Assembly (NCBI GenBank): GCA_902767025.1
Contig: CACXFZ010000032.1
Location: 1 to 5,297 of the forward strand
Direction: 5' to 3'
Source of the DNA: an uncultured Coriobacteriaceae bacterium
GTDB taxonomy: Bacteria > Actinomycetota > Coriobacteriia > Coriobacteriales > Eggerthellaceae
Length of the DNA: 5,297 nucleotides
The notes beneath the pieces are model-generated. The model searched no databases. It was not told the origin of the DNA and was given only the letters and a program-made list of their open reading frames with translations. Made by a program: the position numbers and the translations under genes. Of the stretch, positions 1-5,297 are shown one piece after another (positions within the stretch are counted from its first letter, which is position 1; each line of letters opens with the position of its first letter).

Positions 1-159
1 ACCTGCGCGCTTTCGATGTTTCGCAAGCAGCTTGCAGCTCCCCGCGATCCTGGCGGAACCTACGAGCGGGACGCGCTGTCTGGTGGAACTTGCGCGAGTG
101 GGGTGCTGCTGCGGGTTGTGTGGACCTGACCGCGGCAATCGCTGCGCTCGCCGTTGGGG

Positions 160-174
160 CGCCAGGGTCTGGCG
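160..174 (-). terminator. Small GC hairpin just 3' of the GH30 gene
   Basis: CGCCAG (160-165) and CTGGCG (169-174) form a perfect 6-bp stem with a 3-base loop. It begins about 10 bases past the TAA stop of the minus-strand GH30 gene. No T-run follows on the minus strand, so it is not a canonical intrinsic terminator. It could still slow polymerase or protect the 3' end. The rest of positions 1-159 shows no gene I can support: open frames cross it, but their translations look like noise. Confidence 0.25.
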
Positions 175-183
175 GAGCCTGTT

Positions 184-1527
184 TTACACGGTGAAGCAGA
201 GCGTTTGGATCGAGTGGGCGGGGGACCCTACGCGCGCCAGGCGGCTTGCGTGTGCGGGTGTGGTCCAGTTCACACGGAAGGTCACGTCGTCGTCGGTGCG
301 GTTCAGCACGATCAGCGCATAGGTGCCGTCGGGGTTGGCGAAGCAGCACGTTTCCAGCTTGGCGGTGAAGCGCGACGTGAGCACGCGCACGGCTCCCGGT
401 TGGATGAACGTGCTGAAATGCCGCAGGTAGTGGAAGGGCAGGCGCACGTTCATCGTGTGCGCATCGCAGTCGTACATGATGGGGGCGTCGCAGAAGTTGC
501 CCACGTGGTTGGGCCCGCCGTGCGCGTCGAGCAGGATGTTCCAGTCGAGTATGGCGTTGGCACCCGCTTCCAGATCGCCGATGACCTCGTGCGCGTAGTG
601 CTCGGCATGGGGCAGCTCCTTCGCGGGGTCGCCGTGCGAATAGCTGTCGCATCCTTCGCTGAAGACGAGCTCCTTGTCGGGGCCGATGAAGTCGCGCACC
701 ACCTTCAGCGCTTCGAAGTGGTCGCCGGAATACCAGTGGAAGGCGATGCCGTCGACGTCCTGCTCGTACGCGGCGTCGCCCATCACCCCCACGGCCCGGT
801 CGAGCACGCTTTCCTTGTTGTGGTCCCAGATCAGCGTCTTCACGTCGGCAAGACCGGCATCGCTCAGCGCGGGTTTCAGGCAGGAGTGCAGGAAGGTGCG
901 CTCCTGTGCCGCAGTGAACTTGCACGACTCCCATGTCTGCGTCGCCTGGGGCTCGTTCTGCACGGTGAGCCGGTCGATGGCTATGCCTGAAGCGCGGTAT
1001 TCCGCCACGGTGCGGGCGATGATGCGCGCCCAGGTGTCGTAATGGACGGCGCGCAACCTGCCGCCGCGCTTCATCGAGTGGTTCGTCTTGGCCCATGCCG
1101 GCGGACTCCAGGGCGATCCCAGAAACGACAAGTCCCCATTCGCCTGGCAGGCGCGCTGCGCGAGCGGGATCACATAGGCCCTGTCGCCATCGATCGAGAA
1201 GCCCGCCAGGTTGCTGCGGGGCTTGTCCAGGTACGCGCGCGGCGCCAGCGAGAAGTCGCAGCTCTGGATCGACAGCCGTGCCATCGAGTAGCGGTTTCCC
1301 TGCGGCCCGAAGCACAGTTCGACGAACTCGTCTTGCTGCTCGGGGTCCATCTGCGCGAACACCCATCCCGACGCTTCGGTCAGAGCGGCCCCCATTCCCA
1401 GGAAAGGCTGGAACGTCAGGGTGGGGTACACCTTCACCAGGTCCATTTCGGGCAAGCCGGGATGCGCTTGCTCGCGGATGGTCTTGAAAGCGAGGATGCG
1501 GGTGCGGTCGGTCAGGTATTGCTTCAT
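184..1527 (-). CDS. GH30-family glycoside hydrolase (glucosylceramidase / beta-glucosidase-like)
   Basis: This 447-aa protein is a retaining glycoside hydrolase of family GH30, the clan A TIM-barrel group that includes glucosylceramidases, beta-1,6-glucanases and related beta-glycosidases. Visible hallmarks in order are the N-terminal GMGAALTEASGW (about 44-55), SPWSPPAWAKTN (138-149), TVQNEP with the expected acid/base Glu192, VFSEG with the expected nucleophile Glu291, and a WN-GGPN segment near 329-340. The C-terminal 70 or so residues (including ALIVLNRTDDDVTF) resemble the beta-sandwich typical of the family. The ATG at 1527 is chosen because AGGAGC (1539-1534) lies 6 bases upstream and the preceding in-frame sequence is not protein-like. 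No signal peptide or membrane segment is seen, so it should act in the cytoplasm on an imported glycoside. The exact substrate cannot be read from the sequence. The gene is divergent from the neighbouring deacetylase. Confidence 0.92.
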   Translation of the reverse strand: MKQYLTDRTRILAFKTIREQAHPGLPEMDLVKVYPTLTFQPFLGMGAALTEASGWVFAQMDPEQQDEFVELCFGPQGNRYSMARLSIQSCDFSLAPRAYLDKPRSNLAGFSIDGDRAYVIPLAQRACQANGDLSFLGSPWSPPAWAKTNHSMKRGGRLRAVHYDTWARIIARTVAEYRASGIAIDRLTVQNEPQATQTWESCKFTAAQERTFLHSCLKPALSDAGLADVKTLIWDHNKESVLDRAVGVMGDAAYEQDVDGIAFHWYSGDHFEALKVVRDFIGPDKELVFSEGCDSYSHGDPAKELPHAEHYAHEVIGDLEAGANAILDWNILLDAHGGPNHVGNFCDAPIMYDCDAHTMNVRLPFHYLRHFSTFIQPGAVRVLTSRFTAKLETCCFANPDGTYALIVLNRTDDDVTFRVNWTTPAHASRLARVGSPAHSIQTLCFTV

Positions 1528-1533
1528 GGTCCA

Positions 1534-1539
1534 GCTCCT
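1534..1539 (-). promoter_or_regulatory. Ribosome binding site fixing the GH30 start
   Basis: AGGAGC on the minus strand sits 6 bases before the ATG at 1527-1525. It decides against the much longer in-frame reading that begins near 1998, which would antisense-overlap the deacetylase start and run through the divergent promoter region. Confidence 0.8.
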
Positions 1540-1561
1540 GCTGTGCTCGAATCCAGTTCTA

Positions 1562-1636
1562 AGGTGCCTTGCGCTAGGGCGGCATCTTTGCGGGTCTGGG
1601 TTTCGGCTCGCAGCCGTGCCCAGTGGCAAAGCACCT
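1562..1636 (-). promoter_or_regulatory. Structured 5' leader upstream of the GH30 gene
   Basis: Nested complementary segments could fold the GH30 leader RNA into one long branch. The outermost is AGGTGC (1562-1567) with GCACCT (1631-1636). Next is TTTGC (1587-1591) with GCAAA (1626-1630), then CTGGG (1596-1600) with CCCAG (1619-1623). The innermost is CGGCT (1604-1608) with AGCCG (1612-1616), closing a 3-base loop. That is 21 base pairs in order, separated by small internal loops, with a 19-base unpaired stretch (1568-1586) on one side. The structure starts at about the transcription start expected from the TAGAAT box and ends some 25 bases before the GH30 ribosome binding site. I do not recognise a named riboswitch class. 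It may be a regulatory leader, a protein-binding site or an mRNA stabiliser. Confidence 0.4.
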
Positions 1637-1642
1637 CCCCTG

Positions 1643-1651
1643 ATTCTAGCA
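1643..1651 (-). promoter_or_regulatory. Candidate extended -10 promoter for the GH30 gene
   Basis: The minus strand reads TGC-TAGAAT (1651-1643), an extended -10 element with five of six bases matching TATAAT. A possible weak -35, TCGACC (1669-1664), lies 15 bases further upstream. Transcription would start near 1636, giving a leader of about 109 bases. The same TGC extension occurs in front of the candidate cyclase -10. Confidence 0.4.
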
Positions 1652-1785
1652 AGGACCGCATGCGGTCGACTAGACGCCCGCGCCGATAATCCCAATGCCA
1701 TCCCGGCGCCATGACACCCGGCCCTGGAGTGCGCTTTTGCCACCGCTTGCGTATCAATATCGTGCCGACGCGTGCCCACAAGCTG

Positions 1786-1801
1786 TAGTGGGGTATAGTG
1801 G
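1786..1801 (+). promoter_or_regulatory. Candidate -10 and paired TAGTGG repeat before the deacetylase
   Basis: TATAGT at 1794-1799 is a plausible -10 box, giving a transcript start near 1806 and a leader of about 29 bases. No good -35 is found 15-18 bases upstream, so an activator may be needed or the call may be wrong. TAGTGG occurs twice (1786-1791 and 1796-1801), exactly 10 bases apart and overlapping the box, which could be an operator. Between this site and the GH30 promoter (about 1672-1785) I see nothing identifiable. Confidence 0.3.
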
Positions 1802-1834
1802 TAGCGACACACAACGCTATTCGAGGAAGGCTCC

Positions 1835-2857
1835 ATGCAGAACAACCACCGCCACAGCCTGATTTCAACCATTCCCGTCCAAGCGTATGCGATTGCGCTC
1901 CTGGTGCTGGTGTGCGCGCTTGCCGCATGGCTGGCGGGCTGCGCGCAAGGTGCGGACGCGTCGGGCCAGGGAGCCCAGGCGCAAGCTGCCGACGGCACCG
2001 ACGTGGGAAATGCCTACGACACCGCCGTCACCGATCGGCTCGGCCGCGACGCCAGGCAGGAATGGTCGGACCAGGTGCAGGAGCAGCGGGAAGCCGACCA
2101 GGAGCCCGCACAGGATAGCGATTCTTCCAGCCAGCAGCCTGCGAAGAAGCCCAGCGCCAAAGAGCTGGCCTGGCGCGACGAGGACTTCGAGGTCGATCCC
2201 TCGCGCGACGAGTGGAACTACGAGTCAAACGGGCGCAAGGTGGTATACCTGACATTCGACGATGGCCCGTCGAAGCTCACCAAGGAGTTCCTGGACGTCC
2301 TGGACAAATACGACGTCAAGGCGACGTTTTTTGTGGTGGGGCACAGCCCCGAGCACTTCGACATGATCGGCGAGGCGTACGAGCGCGGTCACACCATCGG
2401 CCTGCACACGTATTCCCACGACTACGATCAGGTGTACTCGTCGGTGGACGCGTACTACTACGACCTCGCGGCGATCGGTGAGGTGGTGCAAGAGCAGATC
2501 GGCTACGTGCCGTGCTTCATCAGGTTCCCCGGAGGCTCGTCGAACATGGTCTCGGCGAACGTGAACCTGGGCATCATGAGCGTGCTCGTGGAGTCGGTGC
2601 AGTACAACGGCTACCAGTACTACGACTGGAACGTGTCGTCGGGCGACGGGTCGGTGCATACGGCCGACGAGATCGCCGAGTACGCGACCGAGCCCACCGA
2701 GCTGTCGAACATCGTGCTCCTGATGCACGATTCCGAAACCAAGCAGAGCACGCTCGACGCGCTGCCGCGCATCATCGAGCATTACAAGAAGCTCGGGTAC
2801 GAGTTCGAGGCAATCGACCGCGACACGTTCGTCCCGCACCACGGGGTGAGCAACTAG
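1835..2857 (+). CDS. Lipoprotein polysaccharide deacetylase (NodB / carbohydrate esterase 4 family)
   Basis: This 340-aa protein is predicted to remove N- or O-acetyl groups from a cell-surface polysaccharide, most likely peptidoglycan GlcNAc or a related polymer, using a divalent metal. Residues 1-35 form a lipoprotein signal peptide: a hydrophobic stretch at 17-33, then the lipobox LAGC with Cys36 as the lipidated residue. Residues 37 to about 125 are a Gln/Asp/Ala/Ser/Lys-rich, probably disordered spacer. The NodB domain follows with all five motifs visible: TFDDGP (140-145, Asp142 base and Asp143 metal ligand), HTYSH (191-195, metal His pair), RFPGG (230-234), DWN (264-266) and LLMHD (295-299, catalytic His298). 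GAGGAAGG (1823-1830) lies 4 bases before the ATG. The gene is divergent from the GH30 gene and convergent with the cyclase gene, so it is probably monocistronic. The natural substrate is inferred from the family; lysozyme resistance is one possible role. Confidence 0.93.
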   Translation: MQNNHRHSLISTIPVQAYAIALLVLVCALAAWLAGCAQGADASGQGAQAQAADGTDVGNAYDTAVTDRLGRDARQEWSDQVQEQREADQEPAQDSDSSSQQPAKKPSAKELAWRDEDFEVDPSRDEWNYESNGRKVVYLTFDDGPSKLTKEFLDVLDKYDVKATFFVVGHSPEHFDMIGEAYERGHTIGLHTYSHDYDQVYSSVDAYYYDLAAIGEVVQEQIGYVPCFIRFPGGSSNMVSANVNLGIMSVLVESVQYNGYQYYDWNVSSGDGSVHTADEIAEYATEPTELSNIVLLMHDSETKQSTLDALPRIIEHYKKLGYEFEAIDRDTFVPHHGVSN

Positions 2858-2870
2858 GCTGCACGCCCTC

Positions 2871-3620
2871 TTATTCGAAGACTGCCCACGCGCGCACGGG
2901 CATGCCGCTGGCGCCCGAGATGCGCGGCCACGCCACGAAGATCACCGCGCCGGTGGCAGGCACCTGGTCCAGGTTGGTCATCAGCTCAAGCTGCACGTGG
3001 CCGTTGTCCAGCACGTAGCGCTCGCATGCCAGATCGCCGGCCTCCGCGGCCAGCACCGAAGCGTCGGTGTCGATGCTCTCATGGCCGTTGGCGTAGATGT
3101 CGCGTTCTTCGTAGAGGAACTTCAGCGCCTCCATCGACCAACCGGGGGCGTGCTCGCCGCCTTCTTCGTCGAAGTTGTTCAGCGCGTCGTTGTCCGGCCA
3201 GTTCTTTGACCAGTCGGTGCGCAGTGCCACGAACGACCCTGCGGGGATGCGGCCGTGCTCCTGCTCGTGAGCCAGGATGTCGTCCACGGTGACGGCGTAT
3301 TCGGCGTCTTCTGCCACCTTGCCGCTCACGTCGACTACCACCAGCGGCAGCGCCAGGTCGCGTGGGCCCCATTCGTCGGATGCGTCCTTGCCGGGGGTGA
3401 AGTGCACGGGGAAGTCGATGTGGGTGCCGAACTGACCCGGGAACTTGAAGGTCTGGATGCGGCAGGACAGGATCTCTTCCTCGTAGTCGAACACCACCTT
3501 GCCCAAGTCGACCACGCCTTCGCCCAGGCCGCCCCAGTAGGGGCTGTCGTTGTCCAGGGAGTGCGAGAGTTCGACCCAGTTGTACGACTTCCAACGTTCC
3601 AGTTCGTTCCACAGGCTCAT
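2871..3620 (-). CDS. Cyclase-family metal-dependent hydrolase (kynurenine formamidase-like fold)
   Basis: This 249-aa protein belongs to the putative cyclase superfamily, whose members include bacterial kynurenine formamidase, isatin hydrolase and other small amide or lactone hydrolases that bind Zn or Mn. The signature stretch at 63-73 reads QFGTHIDFPVH. His67, Asp69 and His73 match the usual HxGTHxDxPxH motif, but the first His is Gln63 here. NGHESIDTD (His180) and LELMTNLDQVP (Glu212) match the family's C-terminal metal-ligand regions, and ISGASGMPVRAWA near the C-terminus is typical. No signal peptide is seen, so the protein is cytoplasmic. The ATG at 3620 is preferred over an in-frame ATG 31 codons upstream because AAAGGGGAA (3632-3624) precedes it and the extra residues look non-coding. 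No tryptophan- or aromatic-degradation gene is adjacent, so the substrate is open. Its stop lies 13 bases from the converging deacetylase stop, with no visible terminator between them. Confidence 0.9.
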   Translation of the reverse strand: MSLWNELERWKSYNWVELSHSLDNDSPYWGGLGEGVVDLGKVVFDYEEEILSCRIQTFKFPGQFGTHIDFPVHFTPGKDASDEWGPRDLALPLVVVDVSGKVAEDAEYAVTVDDILAHEQEHGRIPAGSFVALRTDWSKNWPDNDALNNFDEEGGEHAPGWSMEALKFLYEERDIYANGHESIDTDASVLAAEAGDLACERYVLDNGHVQLELMTNLDQVPATGAVIFVAWPRISGASGMPVRAWAVFE

Positions 3621-3680
3621 GGCTTCCCCTTTCTTGGGTGGTGCACCCGCGCCCGATGCGCGGTTCGCGCTAGCGGATTC

Positions 3681-3689
3681 ATTATCGCA
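3681..3689 (-). promoter_or_regulatory. Candidate extended -10 promoter for the cyclase gene
   Basis: The minus strand reads TGC-GATAAT (3689-3681), an extended -10 with five of six bases matching TATAAT. Transcription would begin near 3674, leaving a leader of about 54 bases. No convincing -35 is visible, which is tolerable for an extended -10. An 8-base palindrome GGTGCACC (3640-3647), within the longer dyad GGGTG-GTG-CACCC (3636-3648), falls in the leader and could be a minor operator or hairpin. Confidence 0.4.
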
Positions 3690-3712
3690 CAGAGGACTGC
3701 ATGGGCTGTGCA

Positions 3713-3976
3713 TTGCTTGCTCGATTGCGGCGATGGAAGGAATTCTTGGCTCGAATCAGGATTTCTGGCAAGAATCCCCTTTTATGGGTTGCCTAGCTCG
3801 ATGGTCTTTAAAGATGAATACAATAGTAGTTCAAATTGATGCAAATAAGTAACATCTTGGTTTTCAGACGGACTCCTGAATCTATCGAGACCCATAAAAC
3901 TGGAGATTCTTGCCAACTTTTCGAAAAACAGCCAAGAAAACTGCACCCGACCTGTCATTGATCCATGAGCAAGCAA
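3713..3976. repeat. Long imperfect inverted repeat with AT-rich core (decayed MITE-like element or structured RNA)
   Basis: Five blocks of the left arm recur as reverse complements, in mirrored order, in the right arm. TTGCTTGCTC (3713-3722) matches GAGCAAGCAA (3967-3976). TTCTTGGC (3743-3750) matches GCCAAGAA (3931-3938). TGGCAAGAATC (3766-3776) matches GATTCTTGCCA (3905-3915). TTTTATGGGT (3780-3789) matches ACCCATAAAA (3890-3899). CTCGAT (3797-3802) matches ATCGAG (3884-3889). The spacing between the second and third blocks is 15 bases in both arms. By count, 3741-3940 has 77 G or C in 200 (38.5%), and 3801-3870 has 21 in 70 (30%), far below the coding flanks. Two small hairpins (AAGATG/CATCTT and TTCAG/CTGAA) lie in the 81-base centre. 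No transposase frame or clear target-site duplication is seen. It occupies most of the gene-free stretch 3621-4133. Confidence 0.6.
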
Positions 3977-4034
3977 GGTTGTGCTGCACAGGGAGGCGAG
4001 CAAGCGTGGGCGGATGGCGTTGATCCGGTCTATG

Positions 4035-4063
4035 TTGCGGCGCATCGGTTGCACTCCTATGTT
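4035..4063 (+). promoter_or_regulatory. Weak candidate promoter for thpR-nfo
   Basis: TTGCGG (4035-4040) and TATGTT (4058-4063) are separated by 17 bases and resemble -35 and -10 boxes, matching three and four of the six consensus bases. They would give a leader of about 65 bases before thpR. The match is modest and other starts are possible. GAGCAAGC also occurs twice as a direct repeat further upstream (3967-3974 and 3998-4005), of unknown meaning. Confidence 0.25.
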
Positions 4064-4133
4064 TATTTCGCTCTGCGGATGTATCGGGCGCGGTTTCGCG
4101 AAGGTTGCGGCGCCGAGGTGCTAGGATGGAATC

Positions 4134-4661
4134 ATGAGAATGTTCATTGCTGCAGACCTTCCCGAATCCGTATGCATGGCGCTGGCCGAAACGTCGGCGC
4201 AGCTGCGCGAAGCCGTGTCCGGCCGCTTTGTCAGCCCCGACTCGTTCCACATCACGCTGGCGTTTCTGGGCGACGTGTTCGCGGGCGACGTGTCGCATGC
4301 CGCCTGCGCCCTGCAGCGCGCGTGCGCGTCGTGCGAGCCCTTCGAGGTGTCCTTGGCGGACTTCGGCACCTTCGGCAAGAGGTCGAAGGCCACGCTGTGG
4401 CAGGGGTTCGACCGCTGCGACGAGCTCTGCAACCTGGCCGACCAGGTGCGGGGCTGCTTGCGCGGCAACGGCATCTCGTTCGATGACAAGAAGTTTCTGC
4501 CCCATGTGACGTTGATGCGCGGCGCCGACCTGTCCGGCGGGCAGCTGCCAATGCCGCAGCGGGCCCAGGGTGCGGTGACGCGCGTGTGCCTGTACCGCTC
4601 CGACCTGTCGGGTCCGCATCCCGTCTACGAGGCATGGGAGACCGTGGAGTTGCAAGCATGA
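4134..4661 (+). CDS. thpR: RNA 2',3'-cyclic phosphodiesterase (2'-5' RNA ligase / 2H phosphoesterase family)
   Basis: This 175-aa cytoplasmic protein is a full-length 2H phosphoesterase of the LigT/ThpR type. Known members hydrolyse RNA 2',3'-cyclic phosphates to 2'-phosphates and can join tRNA half-molecules through 2'-5' linkages in vitro. The N-terminus MRMFIAADLPE is typical. The two catalytic tetrapeptides are HITL (39-42, followed by AFLGD) and HVTL (124-127, preceded by KKFLP), with the usual spacing of about 85 residues. AGGA (4123-4126) lies 7 bases before the ATG. A second in-frame ATG is two codons later and would change little. The last four bases, ATGA, are shared with the start of nfo, so the two proteins are probably translationally coupled. 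The biological role of this family is uncertain; handling of broken or cyclic-phosphate-ended RNA is the family-level inference. Confidence 0.93.
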   Translation: MRMFIAADLPESVCMALAETSAQLREAVSGRFVSPDSFHITLAFLGDVFAGDVSHAACALQRACASCEPFEVSLADFGTFGKRSKATLWQGFDRCDELCNLADQVRGCLRGNGISFDDKKFLPHVTLMRGADLSGGQLPMPQRAQGAVTRVCLYRSDLSGPHPVYEAWETVELQA

Positions 4662-5297
4662 GCAAGACTGCAGACGAACTGTGCATCGGATGCCACCTGT
4701 CCTCTTCGAAGGGGTACCTGCACATGGGCACCGAAGCCCATTCCATCGGCGCGACCACCTTCGCCTTCTTCACGCGCAACCCGCGGGGCGGCAAGGCCAA
4801 GGACATCGACCCGGACGACGCCGCTGCATTCAGGGACTACGCGGCCGAGCAGGGTTTCGGAACGCTGGTGGCGCATGCGCCCTACACGCTGAACCCGGCG
4901 GCGAAAGACCCCCGCGTGCAGGAATTCGCCCGCGAGACGTTCGCCGACGACCTGGCGCGCATGGAGTTCACGCCCGGCCAGCTGTACAACTTCCACCCCG
5001 GCGCGCATGTGGGGCAGGGGCCCGAGGTGGGCATCGACAAGATCGCCGACGTGCTCAACAGCGTGCTCGCCCCCGAACAGACGACGACGGTGCTGCTGGA
5101 GACGATGGCGGGCAAGGGAACCGAAATCGGGCGCACGTTCGAGGAAATCGCTGCGATCATCGAGCGCGTGGAGCTGGAAGACCACGTGGGCGTGTGCCTT
5201 GACACGTGCCACATCTGGGACGGCGGCTACGATATCGTGGGCGACTTGGACGGCGTGCTGGAGGAATTCGACCGCGTCGTGGGCCTGTCGCGCATTC
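4658..5297 (+). CDS. nfo: Endonuclease IV (AP endonuclease), truncated by the window edge
   Basis: This gene starts at the ATG at 4658, overlapping the thpR TGA, and stays open to the window end, giving 213 residues of an expected 280 or so. Endonuclease IV cuts DNA 5' to abasic sites and removes 3' blocking groups in base excision repair, using three metal ions in a TIM barrel. Visible family features are HLSSSKG (13-19), HAPYTLNP with His73, NFHPGAHVG with His113, LLETMAGKGTEIG with Glu148, and CLDTCHIWDGGYD with Asp182 and His185. These correspond to E. coli Nfo His69, His109, Glu145, Asp179 and His182. The remaining ligands (the later His, Asp-x-His and Glu sites) lie beyond the window. 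GGAG (4646-4649), inside thpR, is 8 bases before the start. It is intact as far as it goes and in one operon with thpR. Confidence 0.95.
   Translation, partial: MSKTADELCIGCHLSSSKGYLHMGTEAHSIGATTFAFFTRNPRGGKAKDIDPDDAAAFRDYAAEQGFGTLVAHAPYTLNPAAKDPRVQEFARETFADDLARMEFTPGQLYNFHPGAHVGQGPEVGIDKIADVLNSVLAPEQTTTVLLETMAGKGTEIGRTFEEIAAIIERVELEDHVGVCLDTCHIWDGGYDIVGDLDGVLEEFDRVVGLSRI

Noticed and set aside
1..129. Plus-strand open frame entering from the left edge and ending in TGA at 127-129
   Set aside because: The translation is low-quality and matches no family I know. It could be the tail of an upstream gene, but the window does not allow the claim.
154..990. Long open frame on the plus strand opposite the GH30 gene
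   Set aside because: It is an antisense shadow produced by GC-rich codon bias. Its translation has no recognisable motif, while the opposite strand has full GH30 motifs.
1528..1998. In-frame N-terminal extension of the GH30 gene to a 604-residue protein
   Set aside because: The extra 157 residues look non-coding, would run antisense over the deacetylase start and the divergent promoters, and the internal ATG at 1527 has a good ribosome binding site.
2883..2901. TGCCC/GGGCA dyad just past the deacetylase stop as a terminator
   Set aside because: It has only a 5-bp stem with a long loop and no T-run, and it lies inside the coding sequence of the convergent cyclase gene.
3621..3713. Upstream in-frame ATG giving a 280-residue cyclase
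   Set aside because: The additional residues cover the candidate promoter and ribosome binding site and do not resemble the family N-terminus. The ATG at 3620 is better supported.
3782..4054. 90-codon minus-strand frame across the AT-rich inverted repeat, a possible transposase fragment
   Set aside because: No transposase motif is recognisable, no clear ribosome binding site was found, and its end lies within one arm of the inverted repeat.

Overview
The window is GC-rich bacterial DNA, apart from one AT-rich island, with densely packed genes on both strands. The lipobox lipoprotein, the strong GC bias at third codon positions and the general look of the proteins suggest a high-GC Gram-positive, most likely an actinobacterium such as a member of the Coriobacteriia (Eggerthella-like). 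This placement is an inference from style, not from a marker gene.

Layout from left to right. Positions 1-183 hold no gene I can support, only a small hairpin just past the end of the next gene. A minus-strand GH30-family glycoside hydrolase (184-1527) has both catalytic glutamates and no signal peptide. It is preceded by a 307-base divergent intergenic region (1528-1834). On the GH30 side this contains a candidate extended -10 promoter and a strongly foldable leader. On the other side it contains a candidate -10 for a plus-strand lipoprotein polysaccharide deacetylase (1835-2857). That gene converges on a minus-strand cyclase-family metal-dependent hydrolase (2871-3620), with only 13 bases between their stop codons.

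A 513-base gene-free stretch follows (3621-4133). It contains the cyclase promoter region, then a 264-base imperfect inverted repeat with an AT-rich core (about 38% GC over 3741-3940), which looks like a decayed miniature transposable element or a structured RNA. After it comes a weak candidate promoter for the next operon. That operon is thpR (RNA 2',3'-cyclic phosphodiesterase / 2'-5' RNA ligase family, 4134-4661), overlapping by four bases the start of nfo (endonuclease IV, 4658 to beyond the window edge).

The genes do not form one pathway. The GH30 enzyme and the deacetylase both act on carbohydrates but are divergent, and one is predicted cytoplasmic while the other is surface-anchored. 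thpR-nfo is the only clear translationally coupled pair and suggests a nucleic-acid processing and repair unit. I found no tRNA, rRNA, CRISPR array, transposase gene or recognisable novel defence system.
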